Under the pieces are notes generated by a model that was not told the DNA's origin, ran no database searches, and saw only the letters and a program-made list of their open reading frames with translations. Position numbers and translations under genes: made by a program. From CAZDET01 sp964504335 (GTDB lineage: Bacteria; Bacteroidota; Bacteroidia; Chitinophagales; Saprospiraceae), in NCBI GenBank assembly GCA_964504335.1, contig CAZDET010000022.1:5716-69715 (forward strand): a stretch of DNA of 64,000 nt. The letters are read 5' to 3'. Shown here piece after piece: positions 42,650 through 51,006 of this stretch (position 1 is the first letter of the stretch; each line of letters begins with the position of its first letter).

Positions 42650-45052
42650 ATGCGTTTAAAATTGTACTCACTTCCTCAGCGCTTCTTTTTCACGATCATT
42701 TGTACTTGCATTATTTATGGCGTGGCGCATAGTCAGGCCAGTCTTAGCGGCCGGGTTGTGTTGGCCGATGAGCGACCCGCAGAATTCAACAACGTCATTC
42801 TCCTTTCGCTTCCCGATAGCCAGGCGGTAAAGCTAGAGCTTACCGATGAAACGGGTCGCTATGAGCTACCGCAAATCGATCCCGGCACTTACTTCATTCG
42901 GGTATCCGGATTGGATATTGCCGATACGGAAACGGCTTCCTTCCAATTAGCTGATGGGGAAAAACGAGAACAGCCTACCATTTATGTGGAGCAAACGGGA
43001 AACACCCTCCAAACCGTGGAGGTGACAGAGCGCCGGCCCCTCCTGGAGCAAAAGGCCGGTCGGTTGGTCGTCAATGTGGATCAGTCTATCACCGGGCAAG
43101 GGGGCAGCGTCGTTGATCTGTTAAAGAAAGTGCCCGGCGTTATAGTGGTTGGCAATCAAATCCGGATGGCCGGTCGGGAGGGTGTCACCATTCTCATCGA
43201 CGGGCGGCCTACCCGCTACATGGATATCGAATCCTTGCTTCGGGAAATGCCCGCCGAGAATATTGCACGCATTGAGGTCATTTCCCAGCCCGGCGCCAGC
43301 TACGATGCCGAAGGTACCGGTGGCATTATCAATATTATCCTCAAAAAGAACGTCCTGCTCGGTACCAACGGGAATATCACGGTCGGAAGTGGCTATGGCG
43401 AACGCGCCAAGTACCAGGCCAGCGCCAATGTGAACCACCGAAGCGGCCCCTGGAACCTGAGTGCGGGAGCCGCCTACAACCACCGCAGTTGGGTCGAAGG
43501 GTTGGACCTCGTGCGGCGTCTACCCGACAGCTCCTTTATCCAAAGCAACAACGATGTGGGCCTGCCGCATTCCTATTCCGTACGGCTGGGTGCCGACTAC
43601 GATATCAACGACGCTCAACGGATCGGGCTAAACGGCCGCTGGCAACGCAGTGAAACGGATATTTCTGGGGAGAACTATACCCGCATCGAGGGCCCGGGGG
43701 GAGAGCTCCTGCAGGAGTTTACCACCTTCAACAACCTGGATCGATTCTGGCGTAGTTGGTCGACCGATGGCTATTACCGTTGGAAAATCGACACGAGTGG
43801 CCAGCAGTTGTCGGCCGATATGAGCTACTCCAACTACCGGCGGGAAGCCACCAGATTACTTCGCACGGAAGGGGCTAATTTCGATACCCGCCGCAACCTC
43901 GAGCCGGCATCCACCGAACTCCTCGTGGCCCAGGTGGACTACAAGAATCCCCTTAGCAAGCAGTGGCGATTCGAAGCTGGTGCCAAGATCAGCGTGGCCA
44001 ACCTGGATAATGAACTTGACTCTCGGGTACTAACCAATGAAGAATGGGTGATCGACCGGGGGCTTAGTAACCGCTTCCTGTACGATGAATATATCCGGGC
44101 CGCCTACACCAGCTTCCTGTACGAACGCGACGGCCTGGAAGCCACGCTCGGCCTTCGATTTGAGGATACGGAGACCGACGGCTACAGCGTGACGCTCGAC
44201 TCCACTATTCAACGAAACTTCAGTCAATTATTCCCCAGCTTGAGCGTGTCGCTGCCGATCGCCGGCCCGCTGGGGCTGAGTGCCGCTTACAGCTATCGCA
44301 TCGAACGGCCGAGTTATTACGACCTAAATCCCTTTGTGGCCTACCTCGACCCCTTTACTTTCCAGGCGGGAAACCCTTTCCTCCGCCCAGAGCTGACCCA
44401 CAGCGGCCAGCTATCCGTTACGTACGAAAAACAGCCCTTCCTAAACCTTAGCTATGACTACACCAGCGATGTGATGGCCGACGTCACCGAGCAGGATGAT
44501 GCCTCCGGCGCGGCCTTCGCTACCACCGTCAACCTCGATCGCTACATCCGCTACGGGGGTAGCCTGTTCTTCCCACTCGACTTTATCGCAAAAGCAGTGG
44601 GTGGCTACGGAGGGGTCATGGTCTACTACCACGACTACTCCTCCGATTACCTCGGTGGCGAATTCAACGGCGATACCTGGAGCATCACCGGATTCATGAA
44701 CCTAACCGCCAGCCTGCCTGCCGAATGGAAAATGGAAGTAACCGGTTGGTATCAGGGTGCGGGGCTGGATGGGATCATGGCCTATCAGCCACTGTACGGA
44801 GTGAATGTCGGTTTGGAAAAGAAATTTGCCGACAATCAGTGGCGCCTCCAACTGAGCGGCGACGGGATTATCCAGCAATTCTGGCGGGGCCGCGTCGATT
44901 ATCAGAATATGGATTTTGATATCCTTTCTACCTGGGAAGCCCCCGTGTTTTATGCCCGTCTGACGTACAATTTTGGCAACCGCTTCCTGAAAAAGGAGAA
45001 TCGCAACTCGGCCGCAGAAGAGGCACGCCGACGGATTAATCTGGATGAGTAG
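42650..45052 (+). CDS. outer-membrane beta-barrel receptor with carboxypeptidase-like domain (TonB-receptor family)
   Basis: An 800-aa outer-membrane protein. A signal peptide (about 1-28) is followed by a CarboxypepD_reg-like domain (ASLSGRVVLADERPAEFNNV, LPQIDPGTYFIRV), then a TonB plug-like domain (VVDLLKKVPGV, ILIDGRPTRYMDIESLLREMP, ENIARIEVISQPGASYDAEG) and a barrel of alternating strands ending in FYARLTYNFGNRF and an extra polar tail. It belongs to the outer membrane beta-barrel family (OMP_b-brl_3) common in Bacteroidota. The cargo is not known; no SusD gene follows, so polysaccharide uptake is less likely. It is convergent with the serine acetyltransferase. Confidence 0.88.
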   Translation: MRLKLYSLPQRFFFTIICTCIIYGVAHSQASLSGRVVLADERPAEFNNVILLSLPDSQAVKLELTDETGRYELPQIDPGTYFIRVSGLDIADTETASFQLADGEKREQPTIYVEQTGNTLQTVEVTERRPLLEQKAGRLVVNVDQSITGQGGSVVDLLKKVPGVIVVGNQIRMAGREGVTILIDGRPTRYMDIESLLREMPAENIARIEVISQPGASYDAEGTGGIINIILKKNVLLGTNGNITVGSGYGERAKYQASANVNHRSGPWNLSAGAAYNHRSWVEGLDLVRRLPDSSFIQSNNDVGLPHSYSVRLGADYDINDAQRIGLNGRWQRSETDISGENYTRIEGPGGELLQEFTTFNNLDRFWRSWSTDGYYRWKIDTSGQQLSADMSYSNYRREATRLLRTEGANFDTRRNLEPASTELLVAQVDYKNPLSKQWRFEAGAKISVANLDNELDSRVLTNEEWVIDRGLSNRFLYDEYIRAAYTSFLYERDGLEATLGLRFEDTETDGYSVTLDSTIQRNFSQLFPSLSVSLPIAGPLGLSAAYSYRIERPSYYDLNPFVAYLDPFTFQAGNPFLRPELTHSGQLSVTYEKQPFLNLSYDYTSDVMADVTEQDDASGAAFATTVNLDRYIRYGGSLFFPLDFIAKAVGGYGGVMVYYHDYSSDYLGGEFNGDTWSITGFMNLTASLPAEWKMEVTGWYQGAGLDGIMAYQPLYGVNVGLEKKFADNQWRLQLSGDGIIQQFWRGRVDYQNMDFDILSTWEAPVFYARLTYNFGNRFLKKENRNSAAEEARRRINLDE

Positions 45053-45058
45053 TTCGCA

Positions 45059-45868
45059 CTATCGTCCCACTGAAGTCGTCTGCCGGCTCTCCATGCGGTA
45101 ATACACCCGGCTATTTGGCGGCACGCTATCAGTGATCCAGGTATTACCGCCGATTATGGAATCGTGTCCAATCACGGTATCGCCTCCGAGAATGGTGGCA
45201 CCGGCGTAGATCACCACGCGATCTTCGATAGTAGGATGCCGCTTGGTTTTGGCCATTTCCTTGCGTACGCTAAGCGCACCAAGGGTGACACCCTGATATA
45301 TCTTGACATCGGTACCGATCTGAACCGTCTCACCAATGACGACACCCGTTCCGTGATCGATGCAGAACCGGGCTCCGATCTGCGCGCCGGGGTGGATGTC
45401 AATTCCGGTGCGGCTGTGGGCATCTTCGGTAAGTACGCGGGGAATGAGCGGTACCTGCAACTCATAAAACAGGTGCGCCAGCCGAAACACGGCAATGGCA
45501 AAAAAACCGGGGTAGGTTCGAACTACTTCCGTGAAACCAACTGCGGCAGGGTCTCCCTTGAGAATGGCTTGGGCATCCTGTACCAATAACTGATGAATAC
45601 CCGGAAGAGCCTCCATGAACTGTTGCTCAATATCCGAAGCATCAGCAGGCAATAACTCCTGGAGGGTCCGAAGAATCGTAGCCAGTTTCAGCCGACTGTG
45701 CTCGTAGGCGTGCTCAAATTCCTCCAGTCGCAGGTAGCGACGATCAGACAACTCCGGAAAAAGTAACTGCAGCAAATTATTCAGCCAATTGCAAATTAGT
45801 TCAGGCGGTGGAATGGCTTTTGCTTGTTGGTGGTTTTCGAAGAGCGTTCGAATAAAAGCACGGTTCAT
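45059..45868 (-). CDS. serine O-acetyltransferase (EpsC/CysE type)
   Basis: A 269-aa acetyltransferase for the first step of cysteine synthesis from serine. The N-terminal helical part (about 1-140) is followed by the left-handed beta-helix with the hexapeptide run: DIHPGAQIGARFCIDHGTG (catalytic His in IDHGTG), VVIGETVQIG, KIYQGVTLGAL and KRHPTIEDRVVIYAG. The tail (MESRQTTS) is short, without the common CysK-binding terminal Ile. The open frame runs to 45979 into the neighbour; the ATG at 45868 is chosen. It lies 10 bases after the exonuclease gene on the same strand. Confidence 0.92.
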   Translation of the reverse strand: MNRAFIRTLFENHQQAKAIPPPELICNWLNNLLQLLFPELSDRRYLRLEEFEHAYEHSRLKLATILRTLQELLPADASDIEQQFMEALPGIHQLLVQDAQAILKGDPAAVGFTEVVRTYPGFFAIAVFRLAHLFYELQVPLIPRVLTEDAHSRTGIDIHPGAQIGARFCIDHGTGVVIGETVQIGTDVKIYQGVTLGALSVRKEMAKTKRHPTIEDRVVIYAGATILGGDTVIGHDSIIGGNTWITDSVPPNSRVYYRMESRQTTSVGR

Positions 45869-45878
45869 GGCAATCGGT

Positions 45879-46628
45879 TTACACGTGAAAAACCTGCTCC
45901 GATTCGAGCAAGGGCTTACGCTGATAACGCAAAAATAACTGAGCCGTAGCCAACACGTCTTTTTCGCAATAGTGCGCAATGCGCTCTACATCTCCTTCCT
46001 CCCAGAAAACGCGCCCTACCTGACTGCCGTCGATATCGTCTTTTGGAGAAGGGAATCCCAGCACGGCTGCCAGCAGTTTCAGGCTGGTAAATGATTTGCG
46101 ATCACCAAATTTCCACAGCTCCATTGTATCCAGCAAATGCTTGGTTTCCCACGGCTTTTTTCCCGCCAGGTCGAGCATATTCGGCAGCGGCAACTGATTG
46201 GCTACGAGCCGGCGACAAAGGTAAGGAATGTCGAATTCCTTTATATTATGCCCACAGATGAAGAAACGGTTAAGATCACTGTAGTATTGATCCAACAACT
46301 TGGAAAATTCCGTCAGGACTACCTCCTCTTCCTTACTCGCAAAGGATTTCAACCGAATGCTGAGTTGGTCGGTAGCCCGATCCCGATAGACAACCCCCAC
46401 ACTGATACATACAACGCGTCCGAACTCTGCAAAAATGGCAGCTCGATCTTCATAAGTAGCACGCAACTCTTCCTCCGATAGCTCTGCCCCCGGCGTTTTA
46501 AGAATGCTCGCTGCCTTCGGCCGCCAAAGCTCCTGAAAAACCGGAGAAAGGTCGTCGTACGTGGCGGCCTCGGACACCGTCTCAATGTCGATGTACAAGA
46601 CATCAGCAGGATCTATCTTTTCAATCAT
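45879..46628 (-). CDS. PolB-like 3'-5' exonuclease (DNA_pol_B_exo2 family)
   Basis: A 249-aa protein of the DEDDy exonuclease fold without a polymerase. Metal-binding residues are seen in LYIDIETVSE (DxE), FFICGHNIKEFDIPYLCRR and YCEKDVLATAQ (YxxxD). It belongs to the family described as related to the exonuclease domain of family B polymerases (PF10108). It probably trims single-stranded DNA or RNA ends in the cytoplasm; the substrate is not known. It runs into serine acetyltransferase 10 bases later and is divergent from the coiled-coil gene over a 530-base gap that holds structured repeat copy 2. Confidence 0.88.
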   Translation of the reverse strand: MIEKIDPADVLYIDIETVSEAATYDDLSPVFQELWRPKAASILKTPGAELSEEELRATYEDRAAIFAEFGRVVCISVGVVYRDRATDQLSIRLKSFASKEEEVVLTEFSKLLDQYYSDLNRFFICGHNIKEFDIPYLCRRLVANQLPLPNMLDLAGKKPWETKHLLDTMELWKFGDRKSFTSLKLLAAVLGFPSPKDDIDGSQVGRVFWEEGDVERIAHYCEKDVLATAQLFLRYQRKPLLESEQVFHV

Positions 46629-46728
46629 TTAGTTATATTTTAATAAAAATACGCAAATTACTTAAATCATACAACCTTTTCAACTGCTTAATGCTTAACA
46701 AAAAATCACCCCTAAAGGCAGAAAAAGC

Positions 46729-46759
46729 TTGACTGCTATGCCCAAAATACCGATCTTTA
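46729..46759 (+). promoter_or_regulatory. promoter-like pair upstream of structured repeat copy 2
   Basis: TTG (46729-46731), 20 bases, GATCTTTA (46752-46759). The -7 box is weaker than in the other copies, but the CTTGACTGCT word is shared with copy 1. The repeat starts 64 bases downstream. Confidence 0.45.
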
Positions 46760-46822
46760 TTTCACCATTCTCATAGAAGGCTGCCCATTAGGTAGGCCCG
46801 AGCATCCAACATTCATTCTAGT

Positions 46823-47013
46823 ACGGCCGTATATGCTGCACTTCTATTTCGTTAAGCGGATAGAATGTCGGTAAACATTATTGGTAGTCGTGTGCGGAGC
46901 ACACACTTGGGCTACTTGCTCACCCTAAGGTAGGCAGGATAGGAGGGTGGGTTTTCCCACCCACGTATAATGGTGTGTGGCCCACTCAGCCTGGCAATCG
47001 GCTCCAAGTCGGG
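46823..47013 (+). repeat. structured dispersed repeat, copy 2 (candidate RNA, with inserted hairpin)
   Basis: Starts ACGGCCGTAT. About 50 extra bases after the start carry their own hairpin TTCTAT/ATAGAA (46842-46847, 46860-46865). Hairpin A: GTAG/CTAC with GTGTGC/GCACAC inside (46890-46895, 46899-46904), a paired change from copies 1 and 3. Hairpin B: CTTG/CAGG (46915-46918, 46935-46938) with ACC/GGT inside. Hairpin C: GGGTGGG/CCCACCC (46945-46951, 46956-46962), TTTT loop. Lies between the divergent exonuclease and coiled-coil genes. Confidence 0.75.
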
Positions 47014-47158
47014 TAGTTATCTTATGTCCCTTCCGGGTACTTAATCTCAGCAGCCACTACAATTTTGCAGTGCTCCTGACCGTTTTTTTGGTTGTCATGC
47101 CGGTTAGAGTATGACTTTTGACACGCAAACCAAACCTTTCATTTAACTCACACCAAAA

Positions 47159-48196
47159 ATGGCAACCAACAATCCGCAATCGACACCGAATCCGGTGCCA
47201 CCTTCCGGAGGCAACAAGCCGGAAGGTAAAAACAAACAGCGGTTTACGGCCATTATTGCCGTCACCATCGTGGCGCTCCTGGCCGTCAACGCTGTACTAT
47301 TGGCTAGCTTTTTTCAGCGCGGAAAACAGAATGCCGAATTGACTACTCAGCTCGATGAGAGCAACGAAATTCGCAAACAAACCGAGGATCAATACCAACA
47401 GGCACTCGCAGAACTCGAAGAAATGCGCAGCTCCAATGAGGAGTTGAATGCGCTCATCGACCAGCAAAAGGAGGAGCTACGGCTCCAAAAGGAGAAAATC
47501 GACGACCTCATTGCCAATGGGCAGAACCTGTCCGCTGCACGCACCGAGTTGCGCAAGCTCCGAAATCAGGTAAAGGGCTACGTCGCCGAACTGAACCAGT
47601 TGCGCGAACAGAATGCCGCCCTTTCTTCGGAAAATGCCAATCTAACGGAGCGCAACGATTCGCTCAACTTTGATCTGGAAACCGAGCGCATGAACAATGC
47701 CCAGCTCAGTTCCGAACGCGCCCTGCTCGTCAGCGAGAAGGAAGAATTAGTAGATAACAACGCCGAACTGGCCCGTAAGGTGAGCATCGCTTCGGTGATT
47801 CAGGTCGACAACATCGAAGTGGCCGGCCAGAAAGAACGCCGCAGCGGCAAGATGGTCACGCGCCGCAATGCCAGCAACATTGATCAACTCCAGATTTGCT
47901 TCAATACCGAGGCCAACGAAGTAGCCGAGCCCGGCAACGAGTACTTCCTCATTCGGGTGATCAATCCGCAGGGCGAAACCCTGGCGATCGACGACTACGG
48001 CAGTGGTGTTTTCACTAGTCAGGCTACCGGTGAGCAAATCCGGTATACCATCCAGAAAGAATTTGCCTACGACCGCACCGCCGGGAGCATGTGCACCGTG
48101 TGGGCCCCCGGCCAGGAATTCTCCGAGGGCACCTTCAAGGTAGAAATCTACAACAAAGGATTTCTCGCTGGCACTAGCGAGTTCACACTGAAGTAG
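47159..48196 (+). CDS. membrane-anchored coiled-coil protein with conserved C-terminal beta domain
   Basis: A 345-aa protein. A polar Pro/Asn-rich start (about 1-27) leads to one membrane helix (28-51, FTAIIAVTIVALLAVNAVLLA), then a long coiled coil (about 55-210, heptads rich in Leu, Glu and Gln) and a beta-rich end (about 225-345: LQICFNTEANEVAEPGNEYF, FLIRVINPQGETL, YNKGFLAGTSEFTLK). This architecture recurs in Bacteroidota, and I know no assigned function. The coiled part would project into the periplasm. Structured repeat copy 2 lies upstream and a clean terminator follows the stop. Confidence 0.75.
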   Translation: MATNNPQSTPNPVPPSGGNKPEGKNKQRFTAIIAVTIVALLAVNAVLLASFFQRGKQNAELTTQLDESNEIRKQTEDQYQQALAELEEMRSSNEELNALIDQQKEELRLQKEKIDDLIANGQNLSAARTELRKLRNQVKGYVAELNQLREQNAALSSENANLTERNDSLNFDLETERMNNAQLSSERALLVSEKEELVDNNAELARKVSIASVIQVDNIEVAGQKERRSGKMVTRRNASNIDQLQICFNTEANEVAEPGNEYFLIRVINPQGETLAIDDYGSGVFTSQATGEQIRYTIQKEFAYDRTAGSMCTVWAPGQEFSEGTFKVEIYNKGFLAGTSEFTLK

Positions 48197-48223
48197 TTAC
48201 CAGTAACGAAACGAAAAAACTTT

Positions 48224-48252
48224 AGCCGGGGTATCTTGTTGATACCCCGGCT
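48224..48252 (+). terminator. rho-independent terminator after the coiled-coil gene
   Basis: AGCCGGGGTATC (48224-48235), loop TTGTT, GATACCCCGGCT (48241-48252), then TCCGTTTT. A perfect 12-base stem 28 bases after the stop. Confidence 0.85.
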
Positions 48253-48286
48253 TCCGTTTTATAGATACGACGATAGCACTTAGTTC

Positions 48287-48754
48287 ATGGCAAAGAAAGA
48301 TACCCGTAAGGAAGAGGAAATCATCAACCCGATCGACCCGGACAAAGTAGCCGAACGGCCACACTTGTTGGCCTATCCGCACGAACGGGGTGGGGTTCAG
48401 ATTAAACCCGTCGACAAGGGAAAGGTGAAAGGCAGGGCGGTATCGGCCATGCACGAACAAACCAATATCCAGCTCGACCAAATCAAAGAGCAAATTAATT
48501 TGCTTGCCCGCCAGGCCAAAGACATCCAGGATCGCGTGTCTATCTCCGAGGAAATTTACACGGCCGAGATGAATTTCGAGCCCCTGATCGGGCAACACTA
48601 TCATCTCTATCGCCGCTCGGGTGGTAATCCGGTGCTGAGTCTGGTATCTCCAGCCGAATGGGGGCCCAACCCGCCCTACGAATTTGTGGCTACCATCCGC
48701 ATGCTGGCAGATCACACCTGGGAAGTATTAGTTAAAAACGAAGAAGCCTTATGA
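48287..48754 (+). CDS. DUF2452 family protein (C1orf50-like)
   Basis: A 155-aa soluble protein of the DUF2452 family, shared by Bacteroidota and eukaryotes (human C1orf50). The family blocks are clear: INPIDPDKVAERPHLLAYPH, the VQIKPVDKGKVKGRAVSAM stretch and EQINLLARQAKDIQDRVSIS, then the ending SLVSPAEWGPNPPYEFVAT. No enzymatic motif is evident and the role is not established. Its stop overlaps the next start in an ATGA-type 4-base overlap, so the DUF1573 gene is translationally coupled. Confidence 0.9.
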   Translation: MAKKDTRKEEEIINPIDPDKVAERPHLLAYPHERGGVQIKPVDKGKVKGRAVSAMHEQTNIQLDQIKEQINLLARQAKDIQDRVSISEEIYTAEMNFEPLIGQHYHLYRRSGGNPVLSLVSPAEWGPNPPYEFVATIRMLADHTWEVLVKNEEAL

Positions 48755-49107
48755 ACGGCCTGCTGATGCTCGCCCTGCTCGGAGGCTGGCTGCTCGCCCC
48801 GCCTTCCGTGGAGTGGTTGAGCGAGACCACCTACGATTTTGGCGATATCGCCCACCGCGAATCGGTAACCCATGAGTTTGCATTTCGCAACACTTCCGAC
48901 GCTCCCATAACTATCGATAATGTGCGTACCTCCTGCGGCTGCACTGTGCCGAATTGGGCCGAGCGCCCTGTTCTGCCGGATTCTATCGGACAAATTTCCG
49001 TAGAATACGACGCCCGGGATACCGGCTGGTTTCGCAAATACATCAAAGTGTATTTTAGCAATCAGCGCCGTGCTGAAAAACTCTACATCGAGGGCTTTGT
49101 CGAATAA
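48751..49107 (+). CDS. DUF1573 domain protein, exported
   Basis: A 118-aa protein with a short signal segment (MNGLLMLALLGGWLLA) and one DUF1573 immunoglobulin-like domain. The signature YDFGDIAHRESVTHEF, FRNTSDAPITIDNVRTSCGC and VEYDARDTGWFRKYIKVYFSN is complete. The pair of Cys in SCGC is typical. The family is very common in Bacteroidota, with no known activity; a periplasmic binding or scaffold role is likely. The ATG overlaps the DUF2452 stop by 4 bases. Confidence 0.88.
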   Translation: MNGLLMLALLGGWLLAPPSVEWLSETTYDFGDIAHRESVTHEFAFRNTSDAPITIDNVRTSCGCTVPNWAERPVLPDSIGQISVEYDARDTGWFRKYIKVYFSNQRRAEKLYIEGFVE

Positions 49108-49132
49108 ACTATTCTCTTCCTGGCAATTCCCC

Positions 49133-49140
49133 TATCTTTG
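49133..49140 (+). promoter_or_regulatory. TAnnTTTG box upstream of lepB
   Basis: TATCTTTG, 81 bases before the lepB ATG. It would give a leader of about 78 bases; the -33 region is weak. Confidence 0.4.
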
Positions 49141-49221
49141 ATCTTTATTTAAAAAAACAGTCGGTCGGTGTAATTTACCGTCTATTCGTATCGACCTATC
49201 AGATAGCTAAAAAACACATCC

Positions 49222-50847
49222 ATGACCTGGTTCGGTTGGTTTTTGCTCATCTCCTATATACTGTTGAGTCTTTCGCTCTATAAAGTATTCGAAAAAGCTG
49301 GCGAGGCAGGCTGGAAGGCCTTGGTCCCCGGCTTGAACTTCGTGGTGATCTCCAAATTGGTAGGACGCCCCACGTGGTGGGCGGCGCTTCTGCTGATCCC
49401 TATCGTTAACATCTTCATCTATGCGGGGCTGGTTGTCAACCTAGCCCGTAGTTTCGATAAGTTACGCTTACTCGATAGCTTCCTGGCCTTCGTATTTGCT
49501 CCTTTCTACTTCGCTTATTTGGGCAACTCCAAAGACGCCACCTACGCAGGGCCGATTCTGGAGCGCGAGCAGGCCTACGCCAAACAAATCGAAGCCGCCA
49601 AGGAAAAAGGCTCCAAGCGCACCCTGGAAAAGCTCCAGCGAGAAAACCCCTACAAAAAAAGCCAGGGGCGCGAATGGGTAGAAGCTATTGTGTTTGCCGT
49701 GTTTGCCGCTGCTTTCATTCGCATGTTTCTCATCGAAGCCTATGTGATCCCAACGCCATCTATGGAGGGAAGCCTGTTAGTTGGCGACTTCCTCTTCGTC
49801 AGCAAGGCCAACTACGGAATCCGGCTACCGGAAACGGTACTCATGGTGCCCTTGCTCCACAACCGCCTGCCCCTCGTAGACGGGGAATCGTATCTGGAGA
49901 AGCCCAACCTCCCCTACCGGCGGCTGCCGGCACTGGAGACCATCGACCACAATGATCCGGTAGTATTCAATTTGCCGTCGGGCGATAGCGTCTACGTCTT
50001 TCCCGACCGCGTGTGGTCCCAGCAGGATTACCGATTCGGCATGATTCGGGAGGCCAACCCCGCCTATCACCGCGCCATCGAAACCGGCCGCAAAAAATTG
50101 GTCACCCGTCCCGTCGATAAGAAAGACCACTACATCAAACGAGCCATCGGCCTACCCGGAGATTCCCTGCAAATTATTAACCGGCAAGTTTACATCAACG
50201 GCGAAGCAGCGGAAAATCCCCAGTACATCCAGTTCCTTTATACCGTCGAACCCAGCGGCCTTCTGCCCACCCGAAAATTTGCGGATTGGGGTATTGCACA
50301 AGACGATGTCATCGGTGATCAGAGCCAGCAAAATCGCTACCTCATGTGGTTGTCCAATGAGCAAATCGAATTGCTGAAGCAAGCGGACAGCGGCATCAAA
50401 ATCAACCCTATCGACTGGAATGCCGCCAACTTTTCTAACAACGACTATCGCCTGTTTCCGAACGATCCTCAGCACTTTCCCAACTGGACAGTCGATGACT
50501 TTGGCCCCATCTACATCCCCAAAGCAGGTGCCACCGTACCGATCAGCCCTGAAACCATCGCTCCCTATGAGCGCATTATCAATGTCTACGAAGGGAATGA
50601 TCTAGAAAAACGAGATGGTAAAATCTTTATCAACGGAGAAGAAACCGATAGCTACACCTTCCAGATGGACTATTACTGGATGATGGGCGACAACCGCCAC
50701 AACTCCGAGGATAGCCGTGTATGGGGCTATGTTCCGGAAAATCACATCGTCGGCAAGCCGCTCTTTATCTGGTTTAGCCTGCGCGAGGGCAGCCTCAGCA
50801 AAGGCATCAATTGGAGCCGGATCTTTTCAGGTGCCGATAAGCGGTGA
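49222..50847 (+). CDS. lepB: signal peptidase I with N-terminal DUF5684-like membrane domain
   Basis: A 541-aa leader peptidase, much longer than in proteobacteria. The first about 110 residues are three to four membrane helices of the DUF5684 type (FEKAGEAGWKALVPGLNF, KLVGRPTWWAALLLIP). A basic linker follows, then a single helix into the catalytic domain. The nucleophile Ser is in IPTPSMEGSLLVGD (near residue 180), the base Lys in HYIKRAIGLPGDSLQI, and the closing block is MMGDNRHNSEDSRVWGYV. A long insert lies between Lys and the final block, normal for Bacteroidota LepB. It faces the T9SS exoprotein gene tail to tail. Confidence 0.94.
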   Translation: MTWFGWFLLISYILLSLSLYKVFEKAGEAGWKALVPGLNFVVISKLVGRPTWWAALLLIPIVNIFIYAGLVVNLARSFDKLRLLDSFLAFVFAPFYFAYLGNSKDATYAGPILEREQAYAKQIEAAKEKGSKRTLEKLQRENPYKKSQGREWVEAIVFAVFAAAFIRMFLIEAYVIPTPSMEGSLLVGDFLFVSKANYGIRLPETVLMVPLLHNRLPLVDGESYLEKPNLPYRRLPALETIDHNDPVVFNLPSGDSVYVFPDRVWSQQDYRFGMIREANPAYHRAIETGRKKLVTRPVDKKDHYIKRAIGLPGDSLQIINRQVYINGEAAENPQYIQFLYTVEPSGLLPTRKFADWGIAQDDVIGDQSQQNRYLMWLSNEQIELLKQADSGIKINPIDWNAANFSNNDYRLFPNDPQHFPNWTVDDFGPIYIPKAGATVPISPETIAPYERIINVYEGNDLEKRDGKIFINGEETDSYTFQMDYYWMMGDNRHNSEDSRVWGYVPENHIVGKPLFIWFSLREGSLSKGINWSRIFSGADKR

Positions 50848-50849
50848 TT

Positions 50850-51006
50850 TAGACCTTAGTGATTTAGATTTTAGCTTTCGTACTTTTCTCCTTCTCTGTT
50901 TTTCTTCACAGGGTTAAAATACATGAAGCGAGCGGTTCTCGTCGACGAGAACCGCTCGCTTGCTTTTACCAAAGATCTATAATCTAAATTCTAAAGAACT
51001 ACTAAC
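50850..51006. repeat. TTAG/CTAA arms around a perfect palindrome
   Basis: Left arm CCTTAGTGATTTAGATTTTAG (about 50859-50879) pairs imperfectly with CTATAATCTAAATTCTAAAG (about 50979-50998). Between them sits the 36-base palindrome at 50926-50961. It fills the gap between convergent lepB and the T9SS exoprotein gene. Confidence 0.6.
50926..50961. terminator. 36-base perfect palindrome, two-way terminator
   Basis: An uninterrupted 18+18 palindrome centred on GTCGAC, beginning AAGCGAGCGG and ending CCGCTCGCTT. It is followed by TGCTTTT on the plus strand. It lies between converging genes and can serve both. Confidence 0.8.
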
